The notes beneath the pieces are model-generated. The model was not told the DNA's origin and ran no database searches. It saw only the letters and a list, made by a program, of their open reading frames with translations. Positions 24,331-35,000 of a DNA stretch of 64,000 nucleotides are shown one piece after another (positions within the stretch are counted from its first letter, which is position 1; each line of letters opens with the position of its first letter). A program made the translations under genes and the position numbers. Source of the stretch: Acanthornis magna (Eukaryota > Chordata > Aves > Passeriformes > Acanthizidae); contig JAWUZG010000332.1 in NCBI GenBank assembly GCA_036785705.1, forward strand, positions 3,782,001 to 3,846,000, in the 5' to 3' direction.

Positions 24331-27084
24331 TGGCGTGCAGGGAGCATCCATGGATTTGAGATACATCCCAAGCCTCTCTTAGCCTGCTGCAGCAGGAGGA
24401 GAGCTATGGCAGGCACCTTCATAAGGGGGTCCTTGAGCCTTGGACCTTGCCAGGTGATCTTTTCTCTTTCCATTCGTGATCAGCCTGGCTCTTGATGGTG
24501 TTTTGTTTTCACATACCCAAACATAACAGCCTTCCTATCTTATCTACCAGCATAAATCTTACTTTACTGGGTGGGAGTGGGAGATAAGCACAAAGCAGGC
24601 ATAGATCAAAGAAAATTGAGTGTTCTGGAGAGCAGAAACCTGAGCCTTCAGAATGCCCCAGCACCAAAGCCCTGAAGAGCAGATCAGCTTCAGGACTATC
24701 CTGCACAGGGTCAGTGCACAGCAAGCAATGTGACAACTTTCTGCACTGCTCCAGCACATGGAGCACCCAGCCCTGTGAAGAGGGGAGGGTAGAGAGGGAG
24801 ATGCTACCAGCAACACTCCATTTCACCTGCAGACACGGCAACTGAGACCAGGAGCACTCGGAGAGTTTCATAAGTCAGCAGGAGGCACACCAGAACCCAT
24901 CTTGAGTAAGGAGGGAAGAACAACCACCACTTCTCTCTCACAGAGCCAGTTTTCAGAGTGTGGGGCTTAGGTTCACTCAGATGGGGCTGGACAGATGTGA
25001 AGGGACATTGGATCTGTTCAACAGCTCCATGCCTGGAGGCTGTGCCTCGGGCTGGACCAGCCAGGACAGCAGTGATCCATTCACTCGTGGGTTCTGCAGC
25101 CTGGGTTTGCTCCTGCGTCCCAGCAGGGGCACCAGCCCCATCCGCTCCCAGATCCAGAGGCGCTCACTTGAGTTGGATCAGACACCCAGGCACACCTTGC
25201 AGGGCAGGCCAATATCTGCTTCCAAAACCATGTGTGTCACTGACAGCAACTGTGGATCTGAACTTTCAAACCACAAATTTGGATCAAGCAAGTCAGGAAA
25301 ATTTCCTGATAGTGAAGGTGATGGGTGAGAAAGACCTTTGTCCCAGGCAGGGTGTGGGATTCCAGCACACACAGTGCAGATCCACAGACTTTATCCTCCT
25401 GGGCAGCAATTTTATTTTTTTTTTTTTTTTGAGGCGTTACAGTGATCCCAGATCTGCTCACAAGGTCCTAAATGGTATTTTTGTGGAGGCACTGGCATGT
25501 AGTAGGAAGGAAGGCACAGGGTGGTGGGAGAGTGGGGATGGAGCAGGATCTCTTCAGCCGGCACTGTCACAGAGACAAGGACAAGGACATCTCCTCCCTG
25601 GTCCTTTCTGCCCTGTAGACACCTCCACCGAAACCAATCACCGAGGAATACCAGCCCTGCCTGCAACCCGTAGTCTCACAGAACTCTCTTGCAAAGACAG
25701 TGGGGTGTTTCACAAGGCTTTTGCAACAGGCTTTACCAACTTATTGTGTGGAAAGAAGTGTGAAACCAACAGGAATGGGGGCAAGCAGCCACTCTGCTGT
25801 TCCCTGTCTTCCTGTTCACCTGCTCTCCACAGCCTGTCATGCTGTCAAGGTCCAGCTCCTGCCCTCGTCCTCTGCAAGGTCAACTCCTTCCGTCTGGCTG
25901 GTGGTGTTCAGGCAATCAGAAAGAAAAAAGTAAACAACAAAGACAAAAGCTTTGATTATGGAGCCGCTGAGTTTGCCAGGCATAGGGAGAGCTGGGGGGA
26001 GATAAATGTTGCTAAACCAGAGTTTCCAGGCAGCACAGGCTTCCCAGTAAACAGGATTCACACCTCCCTTCCCACATCTGCCAATAACGGTGGGTCATGT
26101 CAGGGAACAGGAGAAATCAAGGGGATAAAAAACACCCGTAGAAGTGCAAAGAGTGCAAAACCTGGTCTGTCCTCCACCACCTCAGACACTATTGTCAGAT
26201 AACTCCAGTCCTGTACCTCAGAAGTTCCCTGCCCTCAGCCACACCACACATTGCAGCTGTGTGGGAGCTGATGTGAGCCCATCAGCTCAACAAGCATAAC
26301 ACCTGCAGGGTTCTCCCACACCTCTCAGGTGGCTTCTGGGGATGTGCTAACACACCTGTGGGAAATTGGGTGAATGTACCCTCCAAGAGTTCTTGCTCAG
26401 TGTCCTGCCTCTCCTTTTTCCAGGGGAGAGATGGCTTTTCTTCTCTTTGTAGGAGCTAAGTCCAAGTTTGTTGTACGGCATTACCTACCAGCCTCATTTC
26501 CAGGGTAAAAACAGCTGGACCTAGAAATTAATGTATAATTTCTGCTGGAGGGGTAACAAGAGCCATAAAGCCTGGCCTGCATTAGTATTTGAAGTGTGTG
26601 CAAACTGCCAATAAGGATATGTAAGTACCAAGTGTCATTTGAAGATTTTAATGAAGCCAAGCAATGTTTTCCAAGCTGCTTTCTCAGTTAATGTTTAACA
26701 GGACAACAGTGTGCGCCCACTGGCACTGGAGTCAAGGACCACGACAAGTTCAGTGTTGCCCAGCAGAACAATGTATATTGTGTCTGCCGCAAGGTCCTGG
26801 CTGGGCAGTGCAATTTCCAGAGGCATATGGAAATTACATTGCAGGGTGAGGAAACTGAGTGGGAGGGAATTGTCTGCAGCTCCAGGGCAGTGGAGCAGCA
26901 GCCCCTGCTCGTGCCCATGTGTGTGGTGCCTTCCCTAGGCCCCTCCATGCCAGCCCTCCCCTTCCTCACACCCTTCACATGAGCCACTCGGACCCACTGT
27001 GGTGGCACAAAATGACCGAGAGGATTTTGTTTTGTTTTGTTAGCTTTTTCCCATTTTGTGGAGCAAACTCCTGGGAGGATCTGC

Positions 27085-27530
27085 CAGATGTTGGGTTGCT
27101 GGAGCTGTGATAAGGTCTGGAATACAAGTCTGATGAGGATCAGCTGAGGGAGCTTGGGGGAGTCACCTGGAGAAAAGGAGACTCAGGGAGGACCTTCTCT
27201 CACTCCACAAATCCATGAAAGGAGATTGTAGCAAGGTCAGAGTTGGTCTCTTCTCCCAGGCAACAAGTGACCGGATGAGAGGGAATGGTTTCAAGTTGCA
27301 CCAGGGGAGGTCTAGGTTGGATATTGGAGAAAATTTCTTCACCAAAAGGGTGTTCAGGCATTGGAACAGGCTGCCCACAGCAGTGGTGGGGCCACCATCC
27401 TTGGAGTGGTTTAACAGACATGTAGATGTGGCACTTGAGGACATGGTTTAATGGTGGCCTTGGCATCATCGAATTTGACGATCTTAGAGGGCTTTTTCAG
27501 CTTAAATGATTCTGTGATTCTGTGTGAGGA
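27085..27530 (+). mobile_element. CR1 LINE fragment (3' end), well preserved
   Basis: The order 'ggagaaaaggagactcaggg', 'gagggaatggtttcaagttg', 'ttggatattggagaaaattt', 'ttcaggcattggaacaggct' and a terminal 'gattctgtgattctgtg' is textbook avian CR1. It is about 440 bp long and 5'-truncated. The tail carries two octamer-like repeats. Confidence 0.92.
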
Positions 27531-28580
27531 GGGCAGCATGGCTGGGGCAGATGAGGCTGGGGAGCAATGGGTGTGTCGGTGCTTCACTCCCTGCAGCCAG
27601 GGAACCGCAGCCTCTGCTGGAGCAGCCGGCTGCCTGGAAAGAACTCTCAAAAATCTCCCTCACTTCCCGTCAGCCAGCAGGTTCATTTGGGATACAGTTC
27701 GGCTGCTGGCTGAGTTCTTCAGACAGAGCAGGGGTAGCTGTGTATCCTGTTTATCTCTCACCCAAGAATATAGCATGTCATGTAACTAATTTAAATAATT
27801 TCTTCCTGGTTGAGCCTCATTAGGGATCCAGCATTAAGCTGGCCTGATTAGATCTACTAATCGATGATGGGGAAAAGGAAGCTGGTTTCAGCATGCACGG
27901 CAGCACAGGAGCAGGATCGTGCTGCTGCTCTCCCTGGGGACCACCCTGTCCCCAGCCACATCGCCACCACTGTCCCCAACCCCACCTCACGTCCCCCGGG
28001 CACAGCACCACTCCACAGGCTGTCCCCTCGCCGCGGGCCACCACCGTGAGTCACGGTCATGTGCCAGGGGCAGGGATGGTGACTGAACACTCCAACCTGT
28101 GTCCTTGACCTATTTTATCTGGGCAAACCCGTAATTGCTTTCCCAGGCTCTGTGCTTGGACCTTCTCCTACGCACGTGTCCCGTTATCAGCAGAAGGCAA
28201 CAGCGCCCGTGCAAAGGTCTCGCTCGCCAGGCTGGAGCCCCGTCCAGGCCCGCAGGGAAGGGAAGTGAGAGCGGCGGCGTGGGGGGCTGTGGGGCCCAGC
28301 CCAGTCCCTGCCATGCCCGGGGGTCCCTGGTGGGGCCAAGGCTCTCCGGGTCCCTCTGCTGCCGGCCCCGGCCCCGAGCAGGCTGAGGCTGCGCCCTGAG
28401 ACTCCCATGCCCACCCTGACCCCATTGTCCTTCCTTGGCTCAACCCCTGTTCAGCCCCCGCTCAGCTGCTCTGCCGGGCAGCCCCCTCCCCACGGGCAGG
28501 GACGGGAACCTGCGGGCCAGGCGGTCCTTTCCAACCCCACGCTCCTCAGACTCCGCTGCCAGGCCGGGGCAAGAGCAATG

Positions 28581-28790
28581 GCAGGGACAGGGACAGGGAC
28601 ATGGAGAGGGACGGGGCAGTGGCAGTAGCCGGGTCCGGAACAGGAGCAGGGGCAGGAATGGAGGCAGGGACAGGGATAGGGACAGTACCAGGGACTGGGT
28701 AGGGACAGAGACAAGGGCAGTAGCTGGGGCAGTAGCATTAGCTGGGACAGGGGCAGTAGCTAGCACAGAGATAGGGACAGGGCCCGCGCC
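28581..28790 (+). repeat. Purine-rich imperfect tandem repeat upstream of the CYSTM1 promoter
   Basis: Drifting GGGACA, GGGGCAGTAGC and AGGGACAGGGAC motifs follow one another for about 200 bp immediately before the CpG island. Plus-strand GGG runs are frequent. It looks like a variable-number minisatellite. It creates long spurious open frames on both strands. Confidence 0.8.
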
Positions 28791-28898
28791 ACCCGGGCCA
28801 CTCCCTCCGGCCACGCCCCCGGCCTGACCACGCCCCCTGGGCGGGGCCCGAGCCAGCGACGCGCACTCCCCGCCCATGGGGGCGTGGCCCGTGCCCCG

Positions 28899-28906
28899 TG
28901 ACGTCA
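28899..28906. promoter_or_regulatory. Perfect palindromic CRE (TGACGTCA)
   Basis: TGACGTCA is the full cAMP-response element bound by CREB/ATF factors. It sits between GC boxes and the putative first exon, the position where functional CREs occur. Use is inferred from position and sequence only. Confidence 0.7.
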
Positions 28907-28909
28907 CCG

Positions 28910-28963
28910 TCCCGCGGGGTGCGCAGCAGGTGCGGGCGGCGGCGCGAGACGCGCAGGGCGCAG
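28910..28963 (+). other. CYSTM1: Putative non-coding exon 1 of CYSTM1
   Basis: The coding exon at 40570 is preceded by a splice acceptor, so an upstream non-coding exon is required. The best donor in the CpG island is CAG|GTACCG with GT at 28964-28965. A weaker alternative, CAG|GTGCGG, lies about 35 bp upstream. The 5' limit is set arbitrarily just after the CRE because the transcription start cannot be read from sequence. No in-frame ATG lies in the proposed exon. Confidence 0.4.
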
Positions 28964-29005
28964 GTACCGGCGCTCCGTGAGGGGCTCGGGGGCCGCGCCC
29001 GCACG

Positions 29006-29068
29006 GCTGGGCTGGGCTGGGCTGGGCTGGGCTCGGCTCGGCTCGGCTCGGCTCGGCTCGGCTCCACT
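29006..29068 (+). repeat. GGGCT then GGCTC pentanucleotide repeat
   Basis: Five consecutive CTGGG units are followed by about six CTCGG units and then a CTCCA-type tail. The first part has five GGG runs spaced by two bases, meeting the canonical G-quadruplex rule on the plus (sense) strand. It lies about 45-100 bp inside the proposed first intron. Confidence 0.85.
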
Positions 29069-32000
29069 CCACTCCAATCCGAGCGGCGCGGCTCGGCTGG
29101 GCTCGGCTCCGTGCGGGTGGGAGCTGCGGCGGGTGGGGGGGGAGCGAGGCTGGGCGCGGGGCCGCGCAAGACTGATGAGGACGGGGATGGGGAGGATGAG
29201 GAGGATGGGGAGGAAGGTTCCTCGGGGTGAAGGGCCGAACCCGTCCCGTCCCTGGGAGCCCGCGGTGGGTGACCGCGCTGGGGACAGCGCTCCGGAGGGT
29301 TCGGGGCAGGAGGGGCCCAGGGAACCCTCCCAGGCTCGTCCCCCAGCCCGGGCATCCCGCCGTGTGTGACAGCGCCGGCGGTGCGGGTATTGTCCGAAAG
29401 GTGCCCTAAACAATCGCCGGCTGGCGCGGCGGAGCGGGGCTGGGGCTCCAGCGCTGCCCGGTGCGCGGGGGACGCGGTGCTGCCCGGCTGAGGCTGGTCG
29501 TGCACCGAGGGGCGACAGGAGGGTGGGCACCCGGAGCGGGTGGGCATGGGTGCCACTAATGCTGAGGCTTAATTAGCGTGGAGCAAGAGGTATGGTAGCA
29601 CACGGAGTAAAAATAATAGTGCAGCAGTGTGTGTTTAAAAGCCATTGTGGTTGCCCTGGATTTATGTTTCCTGTTCCTATAGCTGAGGAGACCTCATTTG
29701 GATAATTAAATGTCATGGTGAAATAGGAGAATGTGGGAAGGAGAGTACTTGTCTCCTCTCCTCTGCCACATGGATCTGCCACCCCTTCTGATGGCCGTGG
29801 GCAGACCCTCTCTGTCCAGGGTAGTGCCAAGATCTGTCCCACTCATCCCAGATTCGTGTTTAGCTTTGTCTGAAAGGAAAAGAAGAGGTGCTTTTGCTTT
29901 TGATGCCTTTACTACGAGACGTGTGTTGAACAACCTGATTGTAAATAGGGTAAGTCTGGGTAAGATAGTAAGTGTGGGTGAGTTATAATGACTGTGCTGA
30001 GCAGCTGCCTTCTCCTTGTGCTGTGTAAATACAGTGATACGATACAAGGTGTGGGAAGTGCTGCTGTGCTAGGAAAGGGGTATTTTTCATTAGTTGCTTA
30101 AATAATAAGTGTCTCTTCCTAGAAACTTTCAGTGATGATAATAATAATATTACTATATCAGGTAGACTGAGGAGGAGGTTGAAAACACTGAGACTTTATA
30201 AATTTTACCAATCGTATTTCAGTGCTTTTTGGGGACAGTCAGGGATTAATGTGCATGTTAGATAATAATCTTCTATTGCGCAGAATAGTGGTTTTACCGA
30301 GCACAGGAACTTCTGCAGCACAAAGTCTGCTTCACTCTGCCCCTTATTCATGTGCTATAAAGGCCATCTTTGTTAAATACTGATTTGTCATTCCCCGAAT
30401 GGTGTGAGAGTTGTAACTGATAATCTGCAGAGGCTGGTGAGTGTCCTTGCAGAGGTCGAAGAGGAGGCTGTCCTGTAAAGGTGAGGTTCTGACATGGGTG
30501 GGAGCTCTGCGTGTGCTGCGTAGACCCTGCGAGGGTGTGCCCTGGTGTCAGAGCACAGAGCTCTGCTGTTGTGCTGCCGTATGTCCCCCCAGGTCCACGT
30601 TACATTTAAAATTGGCAGTATTCTGCTGCTCAGAAAACCAGAGGTGTTCTGTGAGTGTAAGCAGAGATGTTCCTGCTCATAGCATTGCACTAGGATGACG
30701 GAGAAGTGCCTGGAGGGCTTTGTGTGCCTTGAACAGAGGAGCTGCCTGTTCTCAGGGTAGTTCTACGCACAATCTGATGAATACGTTACCTGATTTTTTT
30801 TTTCTACGAGGGCAGAGCTAGCTTGTGTAACTTTTGGATTTTCAAGAAACAGGCCTGCATTTCTCCTGTCCCTTGTTTGTGATCTCTCTGTGGCACAGCT
30901 GGAAGCTTATTGGGGTCTCTGAAAACTTCTCCTGGGAGCTGGAGGCTTGAATGAGTAGGTTTGCCTGCTGCTGTCAGTATTGATATTTTCTACGCTCTGG
31001 GTTGTGTATCCTGTCTTTCTCAACTTCCTGCTTCTGACCTCAAACCCAATGGCTCAATGAGTAGAAAATAGCACTGTCATTTCTGGGAATAGGGAAAGAT
31101 AGGAAGGAGCCCGAGTCATTCAAGCAGACGGTCAGTATTGCCAGGCCTGGCATCCTGCCGGCAGCAGCTCGGCTTCCCGCAGGCAGCCTGGGAGCTTCCG
31201 AGCCTGCTCACCCCAGCATGGACAGGCTGCCTTCCCCTGGACGTGGGGTGAAGTGCTTGGCCTCACACCCATGCTGAGGGGCAGGTAAATGCTGGGCTGC
31301 CCTCACATCTGTATCCTGGGAGCTCTTCCCAGCTGGGATCCCCTTATGTGCAAGTGCCACCGCCCTGCTGTCCTGGGAGGGAGCAGTGCTGTGCTCCAGT
31401 GCCTGCCCACAGCCAGTCGGGATTGCAGCGGGCTTTGTGGGATGGACCTCCTTGGAAGTGTCTGGTCTGTTGTATTCCTTATGCCAGGCACCACCATTGC
31501 TGAACAAAAGCTGCTCTTTCTGTCACTTATCTCAGAAAGAGATATTTCCACACTAGGATTGTAATGTATTCTTGAGGTTTTACTTGGGCTTACCAGCTGT
31601 TGAGGGCAGTGTCCCAAAGTGTAAAAGTTTTTCAGCCCCTGGCAGGGTAAGGCAAAGGCTTTCTTGCTTTGGTGAGCACTGGTATGGGAGGAGCTGGCTT
31701 GTGTCCTGTGACAAGCACCCATTAAAGAGGATTCTTGCATATGCCCCGCAGGCAAAGTTAAGCATCATGTTAGAGCCACATGAAGGATGTGGAAAAGCAG
31801 AAAAAGTGAGAAAACATGAAGAGCGGGGAGAAATCTCAGTCTCATTGCATTTTCCAGCCTACCATGGAAATCTCTTTCTGGGTAATGAGATCTAAGCTAT
31901 AGAAAATGCCTGTATTTCTGGCAGCACACAGCAACAGAGCCTTGGGAGCTGTGTGCTGCTGCCGGTGTGCTCCTGCTTGAGGTGCTAGAAAATCATCATG

Positions 32001-35000
32001 TGCCCTGGGTAGGATCTTGCACTTAATCCACCAGTGTTTCAGAGCTGGGGAAGTTGTCCTGAAAGACTGCTTCTGTTCCATGGCTGGAATGCTGCCAGAA
32101 CACCATCTGAATAACATATGAATGTATTATCTGTGCTTATTAATTTTCTTGCCAGTCATACTGTTTGTTTCACATTCTCTTCTCAGTTAGACCAACAAAG
32201 CTGCTTGCTTTAACTATTATTTGCAGGTCTAGTTTAACTTAACAATCAGATGTTTTCATTTATTTTTTTTGTTGTTGTTGTTTTGGTATTTGTTGCACCT
32301 TTATACAGTCAATATACCACTTTAACAGCAAACTATAGTCATGTATTTCTGGAATTATCTAAGGCAACACATTGTATAAAGACTTGAACAAGAGCAGTGC
32401 ATGCAAAAGCCTTCAGGTTCTGAAATCAAGATGTAAATGCTTCTTTCTGAAATGATTTCTGTGTACAGGACTTTGCTTTTTGTTGTGCTTTGCCACAGGC
32501 ACTGCCGTACCTGGGTAGAGTCTCACCTGGTGTGTCAGCAACAAGTGCTGTGGCTGACAGCACCCCAGGGGCTGTGCAGTGGTGCTTTCCATCTTTGTAA
32601 TTGTTAGTCCCTGGTGTTTATGTTTCTAAAACCTTTCATCAGGTGTCTGAAAAACTTGACAATTTTTCCCCATAAGGTTACAGTTCATGTAGTAACAGTA
32701 GCAGGGCATTGGATTTGATTTTTTTTTTTTTTCGCCAGTAATGCTTTTGTTGTAGGAACTATGTCAGCTTCATACTTTCCTTCTGCCATGCAGAACATGT
32801 AGGTAGACAGTGGGCAGTGTATTGCAGGCAGTAAGTGATGGGTACTGTTTCTGAAGTGGTTTGTGTTTTGGTAACAATTGATGAGACATCGAAATTTGTC
32901 TGAAGAAGAAAAATCCTGGTATGCAATTCTGTGTGGGTGCATTGGTAAAAGTTCTGTGGAGACAGAGCAGCAAGGAAAGATCTGTGACTGTGAAGCTCCA
33001 CAAAGGATGTTGCCTCTGCGGCAAAAACTGTCAGAGTGACTACAGCCCTTTAGAGCTGATCAGATCCTGGCTTCTGAAACCAAAATCACCTGGAAATGCG
33101 CATATCCATTAGGGTTTTGCCGAGAAGGCTGTGACAGTTTGTAGGGATGCCAGTGTCAGCATCAAACATCAGTTGCACTTTCCATTTTCACACGTGGAGA
33201 GACTTCAGACCTCTGGAGGGCTTGGAGGATCCCATGAGGAGGAAATATCTGGCTCAGGGAGGTTGAATGCTTGCTCATCCAAGCCACTGTTCAGTGCACA
33301 GAGCTGCCTGATCTGGTGGCTTCAGCCACATGAGCAGCAGCAGTTGTTTTGTGCCGGAGATGTGTGGCAGCCCATCAGCTAAACATGAGGAAATGCACTC
33401 TTTCCAAGGACTGTGAGTGTCCTGGAGTCTGGGACACCTCTTAAGGAAATGGGCTTGAACAGAGCAGTGGGTTTTAGCTTTTCCTTTTACAGCACAAAAC
33501 TGGGCTTTTTGCTTCTGCCTAAACCTGCATTTTGGAGGAATTTTGGAAATTAAACTAGTTTTGAACAGCTTTTGTCAGAAAAGGTGGGAACAGCTCTTGT
33601 TCCCCCTCAGCTATTAGTCTAGGCTGGTGGAGCTACCTGGTGAAGTGGGAGGGCAAATCAGGGAGGAAGCTTTTCCTGGAAGAGAACTGAGCAAGAATGG
33701 AATCTCTTACAATTTATCCTTAGTGTACCTTTCATACAATCACTAAATGGAGCTGACAAATAAGCTGGTAAGAGGGAAACACAGAGCCAGTGCCATTTAA
33801 AAGCCACTTGTGCTCTTTTTCATTTGGATACTGCTCATATGAAATGTAATTTAAATGCTAGGCTGGTTGCCAGGAGCTGGATTGTTGATGTTAAATGTAC
33901 TTTCCATTAGAGCTCTGTATTGGAAAACTACTTCCTAGCGCTGCAGGCATTGGAAGGGGAGGGTTACATCAGGGTGCCCCAGTTGTCCTTCTCAGGGTCT
34001 GGCCTCTCACCGTGCCCTCCATCTTCATCTGTGCAAAGACCAGCTGAATCAATACCTGCCATACCCAAAACGTGATTCCTCCTGACTACAGCAGCACAAG
34101 GTGCAATGCTTGCTCTGCTATCCTAAAAGCAAACAACTTCTCGCCTTTAAATTCAAAAAATCTGCTTATTGCTTTTGGGTTGTTTGGGTTTGTTGGTTTT
34201 TTCCCTGTGTTCCAGACTCCTGATTTCCTTTGGTTTTTTGGTTTTTTAATTTACTAATCCCCCACTTGTTTTTATGGGGCTGTTTCTTGCACTGTTCCCT
34301 ATGCAAGAGAAGGTATTTCACCCTGTTTTAGTACCCTGGTTAGATTGTCATCTCTCCCCATGAGCACAGCTCTTTATTTAATGGATTCACTTGCACTGGA
34401 GATTGCATTTGAAGGATCTGATTTGCAGGGAGCTCTCCATAGGGATTGGTATTTCTTTGCAGGTGTATTAGTGGCTATGAACACCTCCTGTGTAATAATA
34501 CAGACGGTTTTATGTGCGCTCTCCTCAGCTTTGCCAAGGTAACAAGGTTCCAGCAGGTAGAAGCAGATTCCTACTGCTCTCCAGTCACTTTGGCAATAAT
34601 TATGGTGGACATAATTATTCTGACCTCAAAAGAGATGTTTGGGAGCGCCAGCCTTGTACGTGGCCTTTCAGAGGAGAGAAAAGGGTGAAACTGGGTCATC
34701 TTGGCAGACTGTGAAGGGTCTTTGTTTGGGCATCCCTTGTGTTAACAGAAAAGCTTTCTTCCGTCATGTTTTCCCTTATTCTGTTCATTCTTGGTTGTTT
34801 TCCTGCATCATGTTACCTTCTGGCCAAAAGTCCTCCCTGTCCAGGCCCTCAGGCTGTGCTGCAGGGCTGCGCTTGCAGAGTGAAGTGGCCAACAGCCATC
34901 TAAATTAGGCTTCCTGTTTCTTTTTTCCGAGTTTTAGGGGTGGCAAGTTGTGGATGGTGAGACTTTCCTGTGTTGAAACTAAGGCTGTTTTCAGAGACCT

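Larger units (their letters stand above)
4661..28769. other. Intergenic region with repeats, no supported gene
   Basis: This 24-kb stretch lies between the UTR-like block and the CYSTM1 CpG island. It contains CR1 fragments (listed separately), a probable solo LTR at 23419-24330, a pyrimidine-rich tract at 18549-18899, a short TG repeat near 15349-15362 and a T run around 25415-25430. A CpG-denser patch sits at about 5390-5560. Open frames exist, the longest being 24958-26202, but none shows recognisable domains, splice structure or family resemblance. I therefore annotate no gene here. Confidence 0.6.
28770..29560. promoter_or_regulatory. CpG island, probable CYSTM1 promoter
   Basis: About 800 bp is dense in CpG and GC, the strongest such block in the window. 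It has GC-box (Sp1-like) motifs around 28827-28850 and 28868-28885, a perfect CRE at 28899-28906, and no TATA box, as expected for a housekeeping-type promoter. It lies about 11.6 kb upstream of the CYSTM1 start codon. Given the need for a 5' non-coding exon, it is the natural CYSTM1 promoter. Any divergent minus-strand transcript is untested. Confidence 0.75.

Noticed and set aside
28435..29556. Overlapping open frames of 200-270 codons on both strands
   Set aside because: They run through the purine-rich repeat, CpG island and GGGCT repeat. High GC removes stops, and the protein is low-complexity Ala/Pro/Arg with no family resemblance.
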